Origin: JANQEU01 sp965228045
GTDB taxonomy: Bacteria; Bacteroidota; Bacteroidia; Cytophagales; Cyclobacteriaceae
Reading direction: 5' to 3'
Length of the DNA: 64,000 bases
Assembly (NCBI GenBank): GCA_965228045.1
Contig: OZ245789.1
Coordinates: forward strand, 2,976,001 to 3,040,000
Positions within the stretch are counted from its first letter, which is position 1; each line of letters opens with the position of its first letter. Position numbers and translations under genes: made by a program. Below the pieces are notes generated by a model. The model was given only the letters and a program-made list of their open reading frames with translations. It did not search any database and was not told where the DNA came from. Of this stretch, positions 42,856-52,102 are shown piece by piece.

Positions 42856-42913
42856 TTAATAGATTGTAGAACAAATAACGTTAAAAACCTTGATTTGTTC
42901 TACATTCTATTAA
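42856..42913. promoter_or_regulatory. Long inverted repeat, probable PadR operator (module 1)
   Basis: Two 21-bp arms, 42856-42876 and 42893-42913, match at 20 of 21 positions when one is reverse-complemented, around a 16-bp spacer. The arms contain ATAGATTGTAGAACAAAT and ATTTGTTCTACATTCTAT. Each arm has its own near-palindromic TGTAGAACA. The left arm begins 4 bp upstream of the padR ATG, so binding would block its expression; the DUF819 gene diverges 67 bp from the right arm. Confidence 0.7.
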
Positions 42914-42979
42914 CAAATAATATTTCCGTTTGTATAAGAGTCCGGTATTAGCGTAACACAAAAACATTAGCTTAAACGA

Positions 42980-44128
42980 ATGGTTTATCATCCGGTCTAC
43001 GTCATTGCCTTCCTGTTTTTATTGATTTTCCTAAGCGAATGGCTATGTAAATACACGATTCTAAAGCACCTAAGCAGTACACTTCTGGTAATTATCCTGG
43101 GGGCCATTGCCGCTAATCTTGACCTCATTCCCTCTGCCTCCGATTCAGGTCCGGTTTATGATGGTATCTTTTCGTACGTGGCTCCGGCAAGCATCTTTTT
43201 TCTTTTACTTGGTGTAAATCTGAAGGAGTTGAAATCTGCCGGACTACCAATGCTCAGTGCCTTTCTGCTTGGCTCATTAGGAACTATTCTGGGAGTAATG
43301 GTAGCTCTTCAGGTGATAGATACTGAAGAAATTTTTGGAGAAAACTACGCTGCCATTAGCGGTATGATGATAGGAACATATACTGGTGGAAGTGCAAACT
43401 TTAATGCTGTCGCCATACATTTTGAAGTCTTCAAAGAAGGCGCGCTATATACTGGATTGGTAGTGGCCGATAACATCCTGACAGCCATCTGGATGGTCGC
43501 TACACTCAGCATTCCCGTTCTCTTTTCTAAGCTCAAACCCAACCCTGAAATTAAATCAGAAGGTAAAGGACCAGTAAGCACCAGTCATGACGAATCTACC
43601 ATTACACCCTCCAGTTTTGCATTTTTAATGTTTTTAGGCGCTGCCACCATCTGGATCTCTGACTTCGTTGCCGATCAATTGAGATTCAATGGAATAGACG
43701 TCCCATCCATTCTGATTTTATCAACCATAGCCTTAATTCTTGCCCATGTGAAATTCGTCAAAAACTTACCTGGCCATCAGGTTATGGGTCTGTTTTTCGT
43801 TTATCTATTTTTGGTAGTCATCGGAGCTTTTTGTGAGCTTGGTGCGTTGGCGGAAGTCGGAGCTCATGCCTTCGATATATTCCTGTTTGTGGCGCTCATT
43901 GTATTGATACATGGTGTTTTCTTAATCCTATGTGGTTTTATTTTCACCATTGACTGGAATGTCATTGCCATAGCATCACAGGCCAACATTGGCGGAGCAG
44001 GATCCGCGCTGGTTTTGGCCAAAAGTTTTCGAAGAAATGACCTTTTGCTCCCCTCAATACTGGCCGGTTCACTGGGTAGTGCCCTGGGTACTTATTTGGG
44101 TTTTCTAATTGCAGGCCTATTGGCTTAG
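42980..44128 (+). CDS. DUF819 family membrane protein
   Basis: This 382-residue protein has about ten membrane helices and no signal peptide. VYVIAFLFLLIFLSEWLCKY, SSTLLVIILGAIAANLDLIP, SAFLLGSLGTILGVMVALQV, AAISGMMIGTYTGGSANFNA and IASQANIGGAGSALVLAKSF are conserved DUF819 segments. The GTYTGGSANF and NIGGAGSA motifs resemble the broken helices of secondary transporters. DUF819 members are putative transporters without proven substrate. The gene diverges from padR and its start is 67 bp beyond the inverted repeat. Confidence 0.87.
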   Translation: MVYHPVYVIAFLFLLIFLSEWLCKYTILKHLSSTLLVIILGAIAANLDLIPSASDSGPVYDGIFSYVAPASIFFLLLGVNLKELKSAGLPMLSAFLLGSLGTILGVMVALQVIDTEEIFGENYAAISGMMIGTYTGGSANFNAVAIHFEVFKEGALYTGLVVADNILTAIWMVATLSIPVLFSKLKPNPEIKSEGKGPVSTSHDESTITPSSFAFLMFLGAATIWISDFVADQLRFNGIDVPSILILSTIALILAHVKFVKNLPGHQVMGLFFVYLFLVVIGAFCELGALAEVGAHAFDIFLFVALIVLIHGVFLILCGFIFTIDWNVIAIASQANIGGAGSALVLAKSFRRNDLLLPSILAGSLGSALGTYLGFLIAGLLA

Positions 44129-44148
44129 TCAGATTCTTTGAGAGTTTT

Positions 44149-44156
44149 TATCTTTA
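44149..44156 (+). promoter_or_regulatory. Candidate -7 element for the aldehyde-reductase-like gene
   Basis: TATCTTTA matches TAnnTTTG at seven of eight positions and ends 22 bp before the ATG at 44179. No convincing -33 box accompanies it. Confidence 0.3.
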
Positions 44157-44178
44157 ATGATGTCAAAAAACTCGAAAA

Positions 44179-45204
44179 ATGTCGAAATCTACAGTTCTGG
44201 TCACAGGTATTACAGGCTTCATTGGTCTGCATACTGCCATTCAATTACTCAAAAAGGGATATTCGGTAAAAGGAACACTACGGGATAAGTCCAAAATTCA
44301 AAAAGTTACCAAAATCGTCAGCAAGCATACGACCACTGACAATCTTAGTTTCGAACGCTGTGAGTTGATGGATGAGACTGACTGGAAGTATGCCGTTAAG
44401 GATGTAGATTCTGTTATGCATATTGCCTCGCCGGTCCCGAGCGTAATGCCAAAAGACAGAAATATGCTGATTCTCCCTGCCAGGGATGGCACTTTGAATG
44501 TATTAAAGGCTGCTGGTGATGCTGACGTTAAAAAAGTGATCATGACATCCAGTGTATCTGCGATCGGTTACGGTTTGCCCAAAACCTCTGGAGTATTTAC
44601 AGAAAATGATTGGACGGACATTCAAAATAAAAAAGACGTTACAGCTTATTCCGAAAGTAAGACCAGGGCAGAGAGAGCCGCCTGGGACTTCATGGAGCGT
44701 GTCAATCCAACTTTTGAACTGTCAACCATCAATCCGGTTTTTGTGCTTGGTCCAATACTGGACAGTTCCATTCAAAGTTCTTCCACGATTGTAGTCAAAA
44801 GGCTATTAAAAGGTGAGGTACCTGGTCTGCTGGACATGGCACTGGACTTTGTAGATGTAAGGGATGTGGCTGATTTACACATAAAAGTCCTGGAAGACAA
44901 CAGCGCCTCAGGACAAAGATGGATCGCTTCTGCCGGGGTCTTGCATCTTAAGGAAATGGCAGAATCTCTGAGAGACGCGTACCCGGAACTCAGCAAAAAA
45001 ATACCTAAACGTATGCTACCTAATTTTCTGGTCAGGCTTGTCAGCAAGTTTGACAAAGAGGTGGCAAGTATCGTGAATGAGTTAGGAACCCGAAGAGCAT
45101 TTGATAATACCAAAGCCAGGAACCAACTTGGTTGGAATCCCCGATCTGCTGAAGATGCGCTCTTGGCTACAGCCGGCAGCCTGAAAGAATTGGAATTAGT
45201 TTAA
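44179..45204 (+). CDS. NAD-dependent epimerase/dehydratase family aldehyde reductase (dihydroflavonol-4-reductase-like)
   Basis: This 341-residue extended SDR has VLVTGITGFIGLHTAIQLLK as the Rossmann loop, VMHIASPVPSV, MTSSVSAIGYG with the catalytic Ser, and YSESKTRAERAAWDF with the YxxxK pair. The region INPVFVLGPILD and the DVRDVADLHIKVLED block are typical of plant-type dihydroflavonol or cinnamoyl-CoA reductases and bacterial NADPH aldehyde reductases. Substrate is unknown. A candidate -7 element lies upstream. It is convergent with the M24 gene, 8 bp apart. Confidence 0.88.
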   Translation: MSKSTVLVTGITGFIGLHTAIQLLKKGYSVKGTLRDKSKIQKVTKIVSKHTTTDNLSFERCELMDETDWKYAVKDVDSVMHIASPVPSVMPKDRNMLILPARDGTLNVLKAAGDADVKKVIMTSSVSAIGYGLPKTSGVFTENDWTDIQNKKDVTAYSESKTRAERAAWDFMERVNPTFELSTINPVFVLGPILDSSIQSSSTIVVKRLLKGEVPGLLDMALDFVDVRDVADLHIKVLEDNSASGQRWIASAGVLHLKEMAESLRDAYPELSKKIPKRMLPNFLVRLVSKFDKEVASIVNELGTRRAFDNTKARNQLGWNPRSAEDALLATAGSLKELELV

Positions 45205-45212
45205 AGAACAAG

Positions 45213-46694
45213 TCAGTTTCCACCAAGCTCAGGTAGGATCACATCGTCAAACGGGCTGGGCTGGGCCATCATCTTCTCAATATCCACCGCTTCTCTGGGC
45301 GCTTTGTCAGAAAGGAGTTCGCAACCTTCGTCAGTGACCAGGAAGTCATCCTCGATGCGAACCGGTATGTTCCACCAGCGCTTTTCTGTATTGCTTCCTT
45401 CCGGAATATAAATACCAGGCTCAATCGTAATCACCATGCCCTTTTTCAGGACATCGTATTCCCCCTTATCATGAACATCCAACCCGATGTGATGACAACA
45501 ACCGTGAGGGTAATACCAGTTACGACCTGTTTCCGGATTTATAACCACCTTAGAATCAGTACTTTCATATATCCCTAATTGTACCAATCCTTCATTAACG
45601 ACTTTCTTGGTAACAGCCCGTAAATCATAAAAGGAAGTCCCTGGTTTACAAATATCCCAAGCTGCCTCCTGTGCGTCAAGCACCAGATTGTAAATCTGTT
45701 TTTGTGCCGGAGTGAATTTTCCATTGACCGGAATGGTACGCGTCACATCTGCTGTGTATCCGCGGTACTCGGCGCCCAGATCCATGAGAATCAACTCTCC
45801 ATCTTTCAGGTCCGACTTCATGTTATCGATATAGTGCAGAAAACAGCCATTATGACCTGCCCCTACAATGCTTGGATATCCTTCGGCTTCAGCCTGATAT
45901 TTTTTAAAAATGTATTCGTGAAGACCCTGCACCTCGGTTTCTGACATCCCGGGTTTCATGGCTTTCATCACCTCCACTTGTCCTATGGAAGAAATGTCTA
46001 CTGCCTTTCTGAGTAATTCTATTTCAGCTTCTTCCTTTACACCCCTTAACCTACTCATAAGCTTATCCAGTGCCACAAGGTCTATGTTATTAGACTGCGG
46101 TTCCAACTCGATATCGGCAGATACATAACCGACTTTCTCCTTAAACTGCTCAATCAGGTCGTAGAGATCCCCTTTTTCATCAGTGTTTCTCACATCGTCA
46201 AAAAAGTCATAGAAGAGTACCTTGTCAAACTTGCTAAAATCCAGGTTGAAAGACTGGAAGGCAGATCCTTCATACGCCAGGTCGAAGTTCAGTTGACTCA
46301 TGGCTCCTTCTTTTCCAAGTCGGTTTCCATCGTATAATTCTTTCAACGCGTCATGTTGTCTTACGAAAATCAACTCATTAATGCTCTGTCCGCCCATGTT
46401 CTGATCATCCTTGAATATGAACAGAACGGAGTGAGGTTCTTTATGCCCGGTCAGGTAAAAGAAGTTAGGATCCTGATGAAAAATGTAATTGACATCATTA
46501 GCACGATTTCGAACCGCATTGCTGAAAAATACTGCAACAGAGTTCGGTGGCATGATCTTTCTCAATGCTTCTCTCCTGCCTTTATGAAACTCCGGTTTAA
46601 GATAGTCCGATGTGCTAGTGGATTGGGAAAAGCCGGTAGGTCCGGCCAACAAAAGGATAAGAAATATCAAGTAAACGCGATAATGCTTCATCAC
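45213..46694 (-). CDS. Exported Xaa-Pro aminopeptidase (M24B)
   Basis: The protein has 493 residues, a signal peptide (FLILLLAGPTGFSQS), an N-terminal creatinase-like domain (~30-200) and a C-terminal pita-bread M24 domain. Metal ligands are in LILMDLGAEYRGYTADVTRT (two Asp), YYPHGCCHHIGLDVHD (His), ITIEPGIYIPE (Glu) and VRIEDDFLV (Glu). It removes N-terminal residues ahead of proline, here in the periplasm rather than the cytoplasm. It overlaps the upstream M1 peptidase gene by 4 bp and belongs to the doxX-M1-M24 operon. Confidence 0.9.
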   Translation of the reverse strand: MMKHYRVYLIFLILLLAGPTGFSQSTSTSDYLKPEFHKGRREALRKIMPPNSVAVFFSNAVRNRANDVNYIFHQDPNFFYLTGHKEPHSVLFIFKDDQNMGGQSINELIFVRQHDALKELYDGNRLGKEGAMSQLNFDLAYEGSAFQSFNLDFSKFDKVLFYDFFDDVRNTDEKGDLYDLIEQFKEKVGYVSADIELEPQSNNIDLVALDKLMSRLRGVKEEAEIELLRKAVDISSIGQVEVMKAMKPGMSETEVQGLHEYIFKKYQAEAEGYPSIVGAGHNGCFLHYIDNMKSDLKDGELILMDLGAEYRGYTADVTRTIPVNGKFTPAQKQIYNLVLDAQEAAWDICKPGTSFYDLRAVTKKVVNEGLVQLGIYESTDSKVVINPETGRNWYYPHGCCHHIGLDVHDKGEYDVLKKGMVITIEPGIYIPEGSNTEKRWWNIPVRIEDDFLVTDEGCELLSDKAPREAVDIEKMMAQPSPFDDVILPELGGN

Positions 46695-48310
46695 ATCATT
46701 TTAAGTACTGAAATATAATAGTCAGGGTCTACTTCCAACTCTTCCCCTTTCGTTTCTGTCCGATTCCAGTCGGAAGCGGGATAGAGTCTTATAGGTTCAC
46801 CCTTCATGATCACATCAATTGGCATATTGAATCCCGGATCTGTGCCATTCCAGCGATAATAAATCGCACCCTCTCTAAAGAAGTATTCAAAAACAGGGAT
46901 GGAGGGATTCATCAGATAGAAATCAAAAACAGGTCCCAAATCCATATTGGTCTTAAATGATATATAGTCTACTATTTGATCGGTGCTGACCGTTTTGTGG
47001 TAGAATTCTTCCCCAAGTCCACGTAAAACACTGCGCCACGTATCATCGTCATTCACGACCTGACGAATGGTATTCAGAATATTTGCTCCTTTGGAATATA
47101 TATCCACCCCTTCCTTATTGACTCCAGGATCACCTAGAATCACCCCTCTGTTTCCGATGCTGTTTCTTAGTCCTCTGACATACTCCTGACCAGCTTCTTT
47201 ACCAAAATGATACTCCACATACAGTGCTTCCGAGTAAGTGGTGAAACTTTCGTGTATCCACATGTGTGCGGCATCATTGTAAGTGATATTATTGGCAAAC
47301 CATTCGTGTCCGGACTCATGTATAATGATGTAATCGAATTTCAGACCCCAACCTGTTTGACTTAAATCGTAACCCAGATACCCATTCTCAAATTCGTTCC
47401 CATAAGTGATGGAGCTCTGATGCTCCATACCGAGGTAAGGAGCCTGCACAAGCTGGTATCCGTCCTCGTAAAATGGATATGGCCCGAACCAATGCTCAAA
47501 AGCATCCAGCATGCCCGGTACCTGCTTCCATTGTTCCCTGGCTCTTTTTTCGTCCTCCTTTAGTGCCCAATATGTAATATCAAGCATTCCGTTTTCACCC
47601 TCATACTTCTCTTTCCAGCTCACATAATCACCGATGTTGATGTTGACTCCGTATGCGTTTATGGGATTATTTACAAACCAGTTAAAAGTTCTGGTTCCTG
47701 ATTTGCGGTCACGCTGTACATCTGTAAGCCTTCCGTTGGACACATTTGTCAATTCTTCCGGAACTTCCACACTGATCAGCATTGAGTCAACTTCATCGGC
47801 CGGATGATCCTTGCATGGCCACCATGCACTGGCGCCTAATCCCTGACACGAAGACGCAATAAAGTGATTGCCATTCCCGTCCATTGTCCAGGTGATTCCT
47901 CCATCCCATGGAGGACGAATTGCGACCTTGGGGTTACCCTCATACCGAACTATGATCTCTCCCATTTCTCCTTCAGCCAGCGCATCCTTAAGTTGAATGA
48001 AATGTGCATTGCCCTCCGATCTTACCGTTAGTTTATTACCGTCCTGATCTTCCACCTCTGTGATTTCAAGTGGCTTTTGAAGGTCAATCTGCATGACATC
48101 ATAAGGCTCCTTCACATCATACACCACCCTGACAGAACCTGAGATGTACTTACGCTCGGGCTCAACCTTAATGTCTAAATGATAGTATTTTAGGTCCCAC
48201 CATTCCCGCTCTGGTGTTATTGAGCCACGTAAAGAATCAGATCTTGTATATTGGGCATTTGCTGCAATAATTGCCACCATGAAAGCGAGAACCAATATGG
48301 ACTTTTTCAT
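46691..48310 (-). CDS. Exported M1 family aminopeptidase
   Basis: The 539-residue protein has a signal peptide (VLAFMVAIIAANAQ). The gluzincin motif is H331-E332-S-G-H335 with Glu354 nineteen residues after the second His, in HESGHEWFANN and MWIHESF. The exopeptidase motif is LGMEHQSSITYG, a variant of GAMEN. It lacks the long C-terminal HEAT-like domain of full-length PepN. It cleaves N-terminal residues from peptides, here in the periplasm. It overlaps the M24 gene by 4 bp, so the two act on the same peptide pool. Confidence 0.9.
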   Translation of the reverse strand: MKKSILVLAFMVAIIAANAQYTRSDSLRGSITPEREWWDLKYYHLDIKVEPERKYISGSVRVVYDVKEPYDVMQIDLQKPLEITEVEDQDGNKLTVRSEGNAHFIQLKDALAEGEMGEIIVRYEGNPKVAIRPPWDGGITWTMDGNGNHFIASSCQGLGASAWWPCKDHPADEVDSMLISVEVPEELTNVSNGRLTDVQRDRKSGTRTFNWFVNNPINAYGVNINIGDYVSWKEKYEGENGMLDITYWALKEDEKRAREQWKQVPGMLDAFEHWFGPYPFYEDGYQLVQAPYLGMEHQSSITYGNEFENGYLGYDLSQTGWGLKFDYIIIHESGHEWFANNITYNDAAHMWIHESFTTYSEALYVEYHFGKEAGQEYVRGLRNSIGNRGVILGDPGVNKEGVDIYSKGANILNTIRQVVNDDDTWRSVLRGLGEEFYHKTVSTDQIVDYISFKTNMDLGPVFDFYLMNPSIPVFEYFFREGAIYYRWNGTDPGFNMPIDVIMKGEPIRLYPASDWNRTETKGEELEVDPDYYISVLKMM

Positions 48311-48329
48311 ATTCAGTTGTAAGAAGCTA

Positions 48330-48734
48330 CTACTTCAATCGATCATCAAGGGAGAACTTACCGGATCCCATCAGAATAATGACGATATAACCAGCCAGGA
48401 ATAACAAAGGTTTTTCTTTACTTCCAAAAGGATCATCAGCATGCGCAATAAAAGCCGCCGTTGCCATGGTGCATGCCCCTAAAAATGCCGCAACTCTGGA
48501 ATAAAGCCCGATGATCAGCATTATTGAACCGAGAAACTCTGCAATCACAGCCAAAATAAAGGTGGGGGTACTTCCTATACCCAGAGGATCTCCAAATCTC
48601 ATATTTCCATCAATGAGACGAAGGAATTTGGGCCAACCATGTGTAAGCATCATGGCCGCAAGGGATAATCTTAAAATCACTAGAGCAATATCAGCTCTAC
48701 CATTGTCAATCTTGGTACTGGTAAGGTTAAACAT
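48330..48734 (-). CDS. DoxX family membrane protein
   Basis: This 134-residue protein has four membrane helices: IALVILRLSLAAMMLTHGWP, PTFILAVIAEFLGSIMLIIG, RVAAFLGACTMATAAFIAHA and LLFLAGYIVIILMGSGKFSL. The THGWPKF and GSGKFSLD motifs are typical of DoxX/DoxD-like proteins, which are linked to quinone or thiol redox reactions in some species. The start lies behind a good Bacteroidota promoter, and the M1 peptidase gene follows 19 bp later, so it opens that operon. Confidence 0.87.
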   Translation of the reverse strand: MFNLTSTKIDNGRADIALVILRLSLAAMMLTHGWPKFLRLIDGNMRFGDPLGIGSTPTFILAVIAEFLGSIMLIIGLYSRVAAFLGACTMATAAFIAHADDPFGSKEKPLLFLAGYIVIILMGSGKFSLDDRLK

Positions 48735-48763
48735 AGTCTACAATTTGATAAAACAAAGTATCC

Positions 48764-48795
48764 CAAAGTTATTACGGTTAAGGTAACGAGTCCAA
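48764..48795 (-). promoter_or_regulatory. Bacteroidota-type promoter of the doxX-M1-M24 operon
   Basis: Read on the minus strand, TTG (48795-48793) and TAACTTTG (48771-48764) are separated by 21 bp. The latter matches TAnnTTTG exactly and ends 29 bp before the doxX start codon at 48734. Confidence 0.55.
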
Positions 48796-48873
48796 CAATT
48801 GAGCAACCACTTATCAAATATTGCGGAAAACAAATCTGAAATGGATTCCATACATTTAGAGAAAGAAACAGCA

Positions 48874-49281
48874 ATGAAAAATGTTATACGTTACCTCCAT
48901 TTGGGAACTGGAATCATCACCGTTCTGATATTTGCTATGACAGGGCAATACATGGATGGGGAATTCGATCATCTGCAAAATATGGAACCTTCGCTGAGAA
49001 TGGTCTTCCGGGCCAGCCATATTTATATTTTAATGAGTGGCCTTTTGATGGGGAGTTTAGGCCTCTATATTACATTAAATAAATCCCTCTTTTTCCGAAT
49101 TCTACAACTAACAGGCTCTACTTTAATTTTTGTATCGCTCCTGTTATTTATTTATAGTTTTTATTTTGAAATTCCCTCGGGTGGACTTGATCAACCTTCG
49201 CGCTCTTTAGGGGTTTATGCCATTTTTGGGGGTTGCATGTTTCATCTTTTTAGTAAATTCGAACCGAAAGCAGGTAAATAA
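48874..49281 (+). CDS. Four-helix membrane protein of unknown function
   Basis: The protein has 135 residues from ATG 48874; ATG 48841 would add 11 residues without features. Four membrane helices are predicted: IIRYLHLGTGIITVLIFAMT-like N-terminus, ASHIYILMSGLLMGSLGLYI, RILQLTGSTLIFVSLLLFIY and SLGVYAIFGGCMFHLFSKF. Histidines in the first two and last helices (YLHLG, ASHIY, MFHLF) could bind heme or a metal, but no family is recognised. It diverges from doxX, with a 139-bp shared spacer. Confidence 0.6.
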   Translation: MKNVIRYLHLGTGIITVLIFAMTGQYMDGEFDHLQNMEPSLRMVFRASHIYILMSGLLMGSLGLYITLNKSLFFRILQLTGSTLIFVSLLLFIYSFYFEIPSGGLDQPSRSLGVYAIFGGCMFHLFSKFEPKAGK

Positions 49282-49398
49282 ATAGGACTACATTGAATTC
49301 ATACCGATTCACTGAAGTTTTATCTTAGTTTACCAGTATTCAAGTACTTACCGCTCCGATTTCTTCTAGGTTTACCTAAATACCAAGACCCTACTCAC

Positions 49399-51144
49399 AT
49401 GTCTGATCTATCAATCGTTGCATTAGTTCTTGCAGCTTGCTTTGTTAGTATGTTTTTTCTTGCAAAGAAGCTTTTCGGTCAATCAATTTTCTTCAAAGTT
49501 TTCGTATATGTTCAAATTTTCTCATGCTGCCTGGTATTATCGGTTTTTTACATGGGTCAGAATGGTGTTGGACATATATATTGGGTTACCCCTCTAAATC
49601 TTGTAGTCCTTTTACTCGGAACACGAAGCGTGTTCCGTGAAATACATCTGCCTCTAAAGGAGATTCAAGAGTCAATAAAAATGCTGGCTACCGGCAATCT
49701 AAGCACCCACCTTCAAGTTGGAATGAAAGGGGAAAAAAATAATGAGATTACTCAGTTGGCAGGATCTGTGAATACCATGAAAAACACCCTGGCTTCCTAC
49801 ATGCATCTGGCGCAGCAAATTAAAAACGGACAACTCGCCTCGAATGTGGAGATTGAAGAAAAAGACATGCTCGGCCAATCCCTTGACGGAATGAGAAAAA
49901 ACCTGAAAAGCATTCTCGAGGAGATAAAGAATGTAGTAAATAAAGGAGGACATGAAGGTAATTTAGACCAGCGCATAGAATTATCGGGCAAACAAGGTGT
50001 CTGGGCGGAGCTGGGTACATCAATCAATGACCTGCTTAACTCCATATCGGTTCCATTCAAAGAAATCAATTCTATCGTAAATGCCATGTCCGAAGGTGAC
50101 CTTACCAAAAGATATGAAGGTGGCGCCCAGGGCCAGGTTGGAGAACTGGCTTTCAAACTGAATTTAGCATTAGATACACTGAATGATCTTTTATTGCAGA
50201 TATCAACTAATACTGAAATTGTACGTGAGTCGATTGAGGAGATGCTGGGGACTTCTGAGGAAATGAATACCAATACTGGTGAAATCGCCTCAGCTATTGC
50301 TGAGATGAGCAATGGTGCCAGAAGCCAGGTTTCTAAGGTGGACGAGTCTTCAACACTGGTTGAAAACATCATGAATTCTTCCACTGACATGGGAGCTCAG
50401 GCTGAAGAAATAAATCGGGCTGCAGTTATGGGAACGGAAAACACGGACAAGGGATTGAAAATGATCCAGAAAGTGGGATATAGCATGAATGATATCATTA
50501 GTTTCTCCAATGAGACCACCTCTTCTATCGATGCCCTTTCCCAAAGATCAAATGAAATCTCACGGGTATTAAGTGTTATTACAGATATAGCATCCCAAAC
50601 AAACTTGCTTGCCCTGAATGCGGCAATCGAGGCCGCTCAGGCAGGTGATGCCGGACGTGGCTTTGCCGTTGTTGCAGAAGAAATCCGGAAACTTGCCGAG
50701 GATTCCAGGAAATCTGCCAAGGAAATTGAGACTTTGATCAAGGATGTACAAACGGATACGGAAAAAACGGCCAGGGCAATCAAAGTAATGAACGATTCCA
50801 TAAAGGGCGGAGAGGAAGCTTCCAATGATGCATCAGAGGCGTTCAAAGAAATTGCAACATCCACGGCACAGACCCTAAGAATTTCGGAAAACATACTGAA
50901 TGCTACACGTGCTCAAATAGATGACATAAAGAACGTGGTAGCCATCACAGAGTCTGTGGTGGTAATAGCGGAAGAGACAGCAGCGGGTACCGAAGAAGTG
51001 GCCTCATCTGCTACGGAGTTGTCCTCCGGAATGGAGAACTATACGTCCAGGTCCCAACAGCTTGCCGATATCACACAGGCACTTCAGGAACAGGTCAGAA
51101 GGTTCAAGCTCCTCCAAAAAGAAGAAATGGAACTCACTTCCTGA
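49399..51144 (+). CDS. Methyl-accepting chemotaxis protein without periplasmic sensor domain
   Basis: This 581-residue receptor has three N-terminal membrane helices (IVALVLAACFVSMFFLAKKL, VFVYVQIFSCCLVLSVFYMG, IYWVTPLNLVVLLLGT) and no sizable extracellular loop. A HAMP-like region follows at about 75-240, including a second HAMP or helical repeat (PFKEINSIVNAMSEGDLTKR). The signalling domain has the conserved tip RVLSVITDIASQTNLLALNA with AIEAAQAGDAGRGFAVVAEE. It could sense membrane, redox or cytoplasmic cues. No che genes are nearby. Confidence 0.88.
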   Translation: MSDLSIVALVLAACFVSMFFLAKKLFGQSIFFKVFVYVQIFSCCLVLSVFYMGQNGVGHIYWVTPLNLVVLLLGTRSVFREIHLPLKEIQESIKMLATGNLSTHLQVGMKGEKNNEITQLAGSVNTMKNTLASYMHLAQQIKNGQLASNVEIEEKDMLGQSLDGMRKNLKSILEEIKNVVNKGGHEGNLDQRIELSGKQGVWAELGTSINDLLNSISVPFKEINSIVNAMSEGDLTKRYEGGAQGQVGELAFKLNLALDTLNDLLLQISTNTEIVRESIEEMLGTSEEMNTNTGEIASAIAEMSNGARSQVSKVDESSTLVENIMNSSTDMGAQAEEINRAAVMGTENTDKGLKMIQKVGYSMNDIISFSNETTSSIDALSQRSNEISRVLSVITDIASQTNLLALNAAIEAAQAGDAGRGFAVVAEEIRKLAEDSRKSAKEIETLIKDVQTDTEKTARAIKVMNDSIKGGEEASNDASEAFKEIATSTAQTLRISENILNATRAQIDDIKNVVAITESVVVIAEETAAGTEEVASSATELSSGMENYTSRSQQLADITQALQEQVRRFKLLQKEEMELTS

Positions 51145-51157
51145 TCTAAGTAAATCT

Positions 51158-52024
51158 CTACTTCAACATAGGAAATAATAATCTGATCTCCGCATCGCTG
51201 GGTTGATAACCATATTCGCAGATTTGGAAAGTTTCGGCATGCTGTGCGTTACTTGCCTTGCTCTGACCGTACCATTTTTCGAGTGATTGCCGTACTTCCG
51301 GTGTTATGTCCACAGCACGACTTTCAGCAAGCCATTTTATCCGGTCAGGTCCTGCAGGAGGAACTTCATCCGCATATCCACCAATCCAGGGAAGCCACTC
51401 ATAAAATTGAGACTCATGAGCGGAAAGCGCATAAACCTTTTGTGAAAATACGCTTGAAATATCCACTGCAATGTCCGCTTTGAATGGATTCGGTCTTTTA
51501 AAATGATCATGGGTGTAGAGAAAAACCGGATTCTTGGTCAAAGGTGGTGTACCCGGCGCGATATTGGGAACACCCACCATATACGCAGCATCCTGCACCA
51601 GAACACCCGTGTACCGGTGATCGGGATGATAGTCATTTGGCCTTGGCGCAATGACGACATCTGCATTCCATTCTCTGATCTTTTCTATAATCTGAAGTCT
51701 GACCTCCAGGGAAGGCACCAGCTCCCCATCATGATTATCCAGAACATCATATTCTACCCCGAACCTCTCTCCTGCCTTTTTGGCCTCAGCCTTTCGCCGC
51801 TTGGCAAGCGCTCCACCACCTTCCTTATGATGCCCGGCATCACCATTGGTCACCGAAACAAACTTAACTGCATGACCCATTCTCGCAAACAAAATCGCCG
51901 TACCCCCACCATCCAGATCGCAATCATCCGGGTGTGCCCCAATGAAGATAATTCTTGACTTATCGTTTTGAGAGAATGCTACAAGACTAATGACCAGAAA
52001 AAATAAAAAAAGTGATCGTTTCAT
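51158..52024 (-). CDS. Exported PIG-L family deacetylase
   Basis: The protein has 288 residues and a signal peptide (FLFFLVISLVAFSQN). The zinc-site motif is FIGAHPDDCDLDGGGTA, with a later PNDYHPDHRYTG that supplies the third ligand. The LmbE/PIG-L fold deacetylates N-acetylglucosamine-type groups. The export signal makes a role on sugars or glycoconjugates outside the cytoplasm more likely than bacillithiol synthesis. It diverges from cutC. It is convergent with the chemoreceptor, 13 bp apart. Confidence 0.87.
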   Translation of the reverse strand: MKRSLFLFFLVISLVAFSQNDKSRIIFIGAHPDDCDLDGGGTAILFARMGHAVKFVSVTNGDAGHHKEGGGALAKRRKAEAKKAGERFGVEYDVLDNHDGELVPSLEVRLQIIEKIREWNADVVIAPRPNDYHPDHRYTGVLVQDAAYMVGVPNIAPGTPPLTKNPVFLYTHDHFKRPNPFKADIAVDISSVFSQKVYALSAHESQFYEWLPWIGGYADEVPPAGPDRIKWLAESRAVDITPEVRQSLEKWYGQSKASNAQHAETFQICEYGYQPSDAEIRLLFPMLK

Positions 52025-52102
52025 GATTATCGGCTATGATTTTTTGAAAGATATCTAAATCAAATTCAATCTCAAACTCAAAACATCGCGATATATTTAC
52101 AT

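Noticed and set aside
49797..50390. 197-residue minus-strand frame inside the chemoreceptor gene
   Set aside because: Ser-rich shadow of the coiled-coil signalling region; no family signal.
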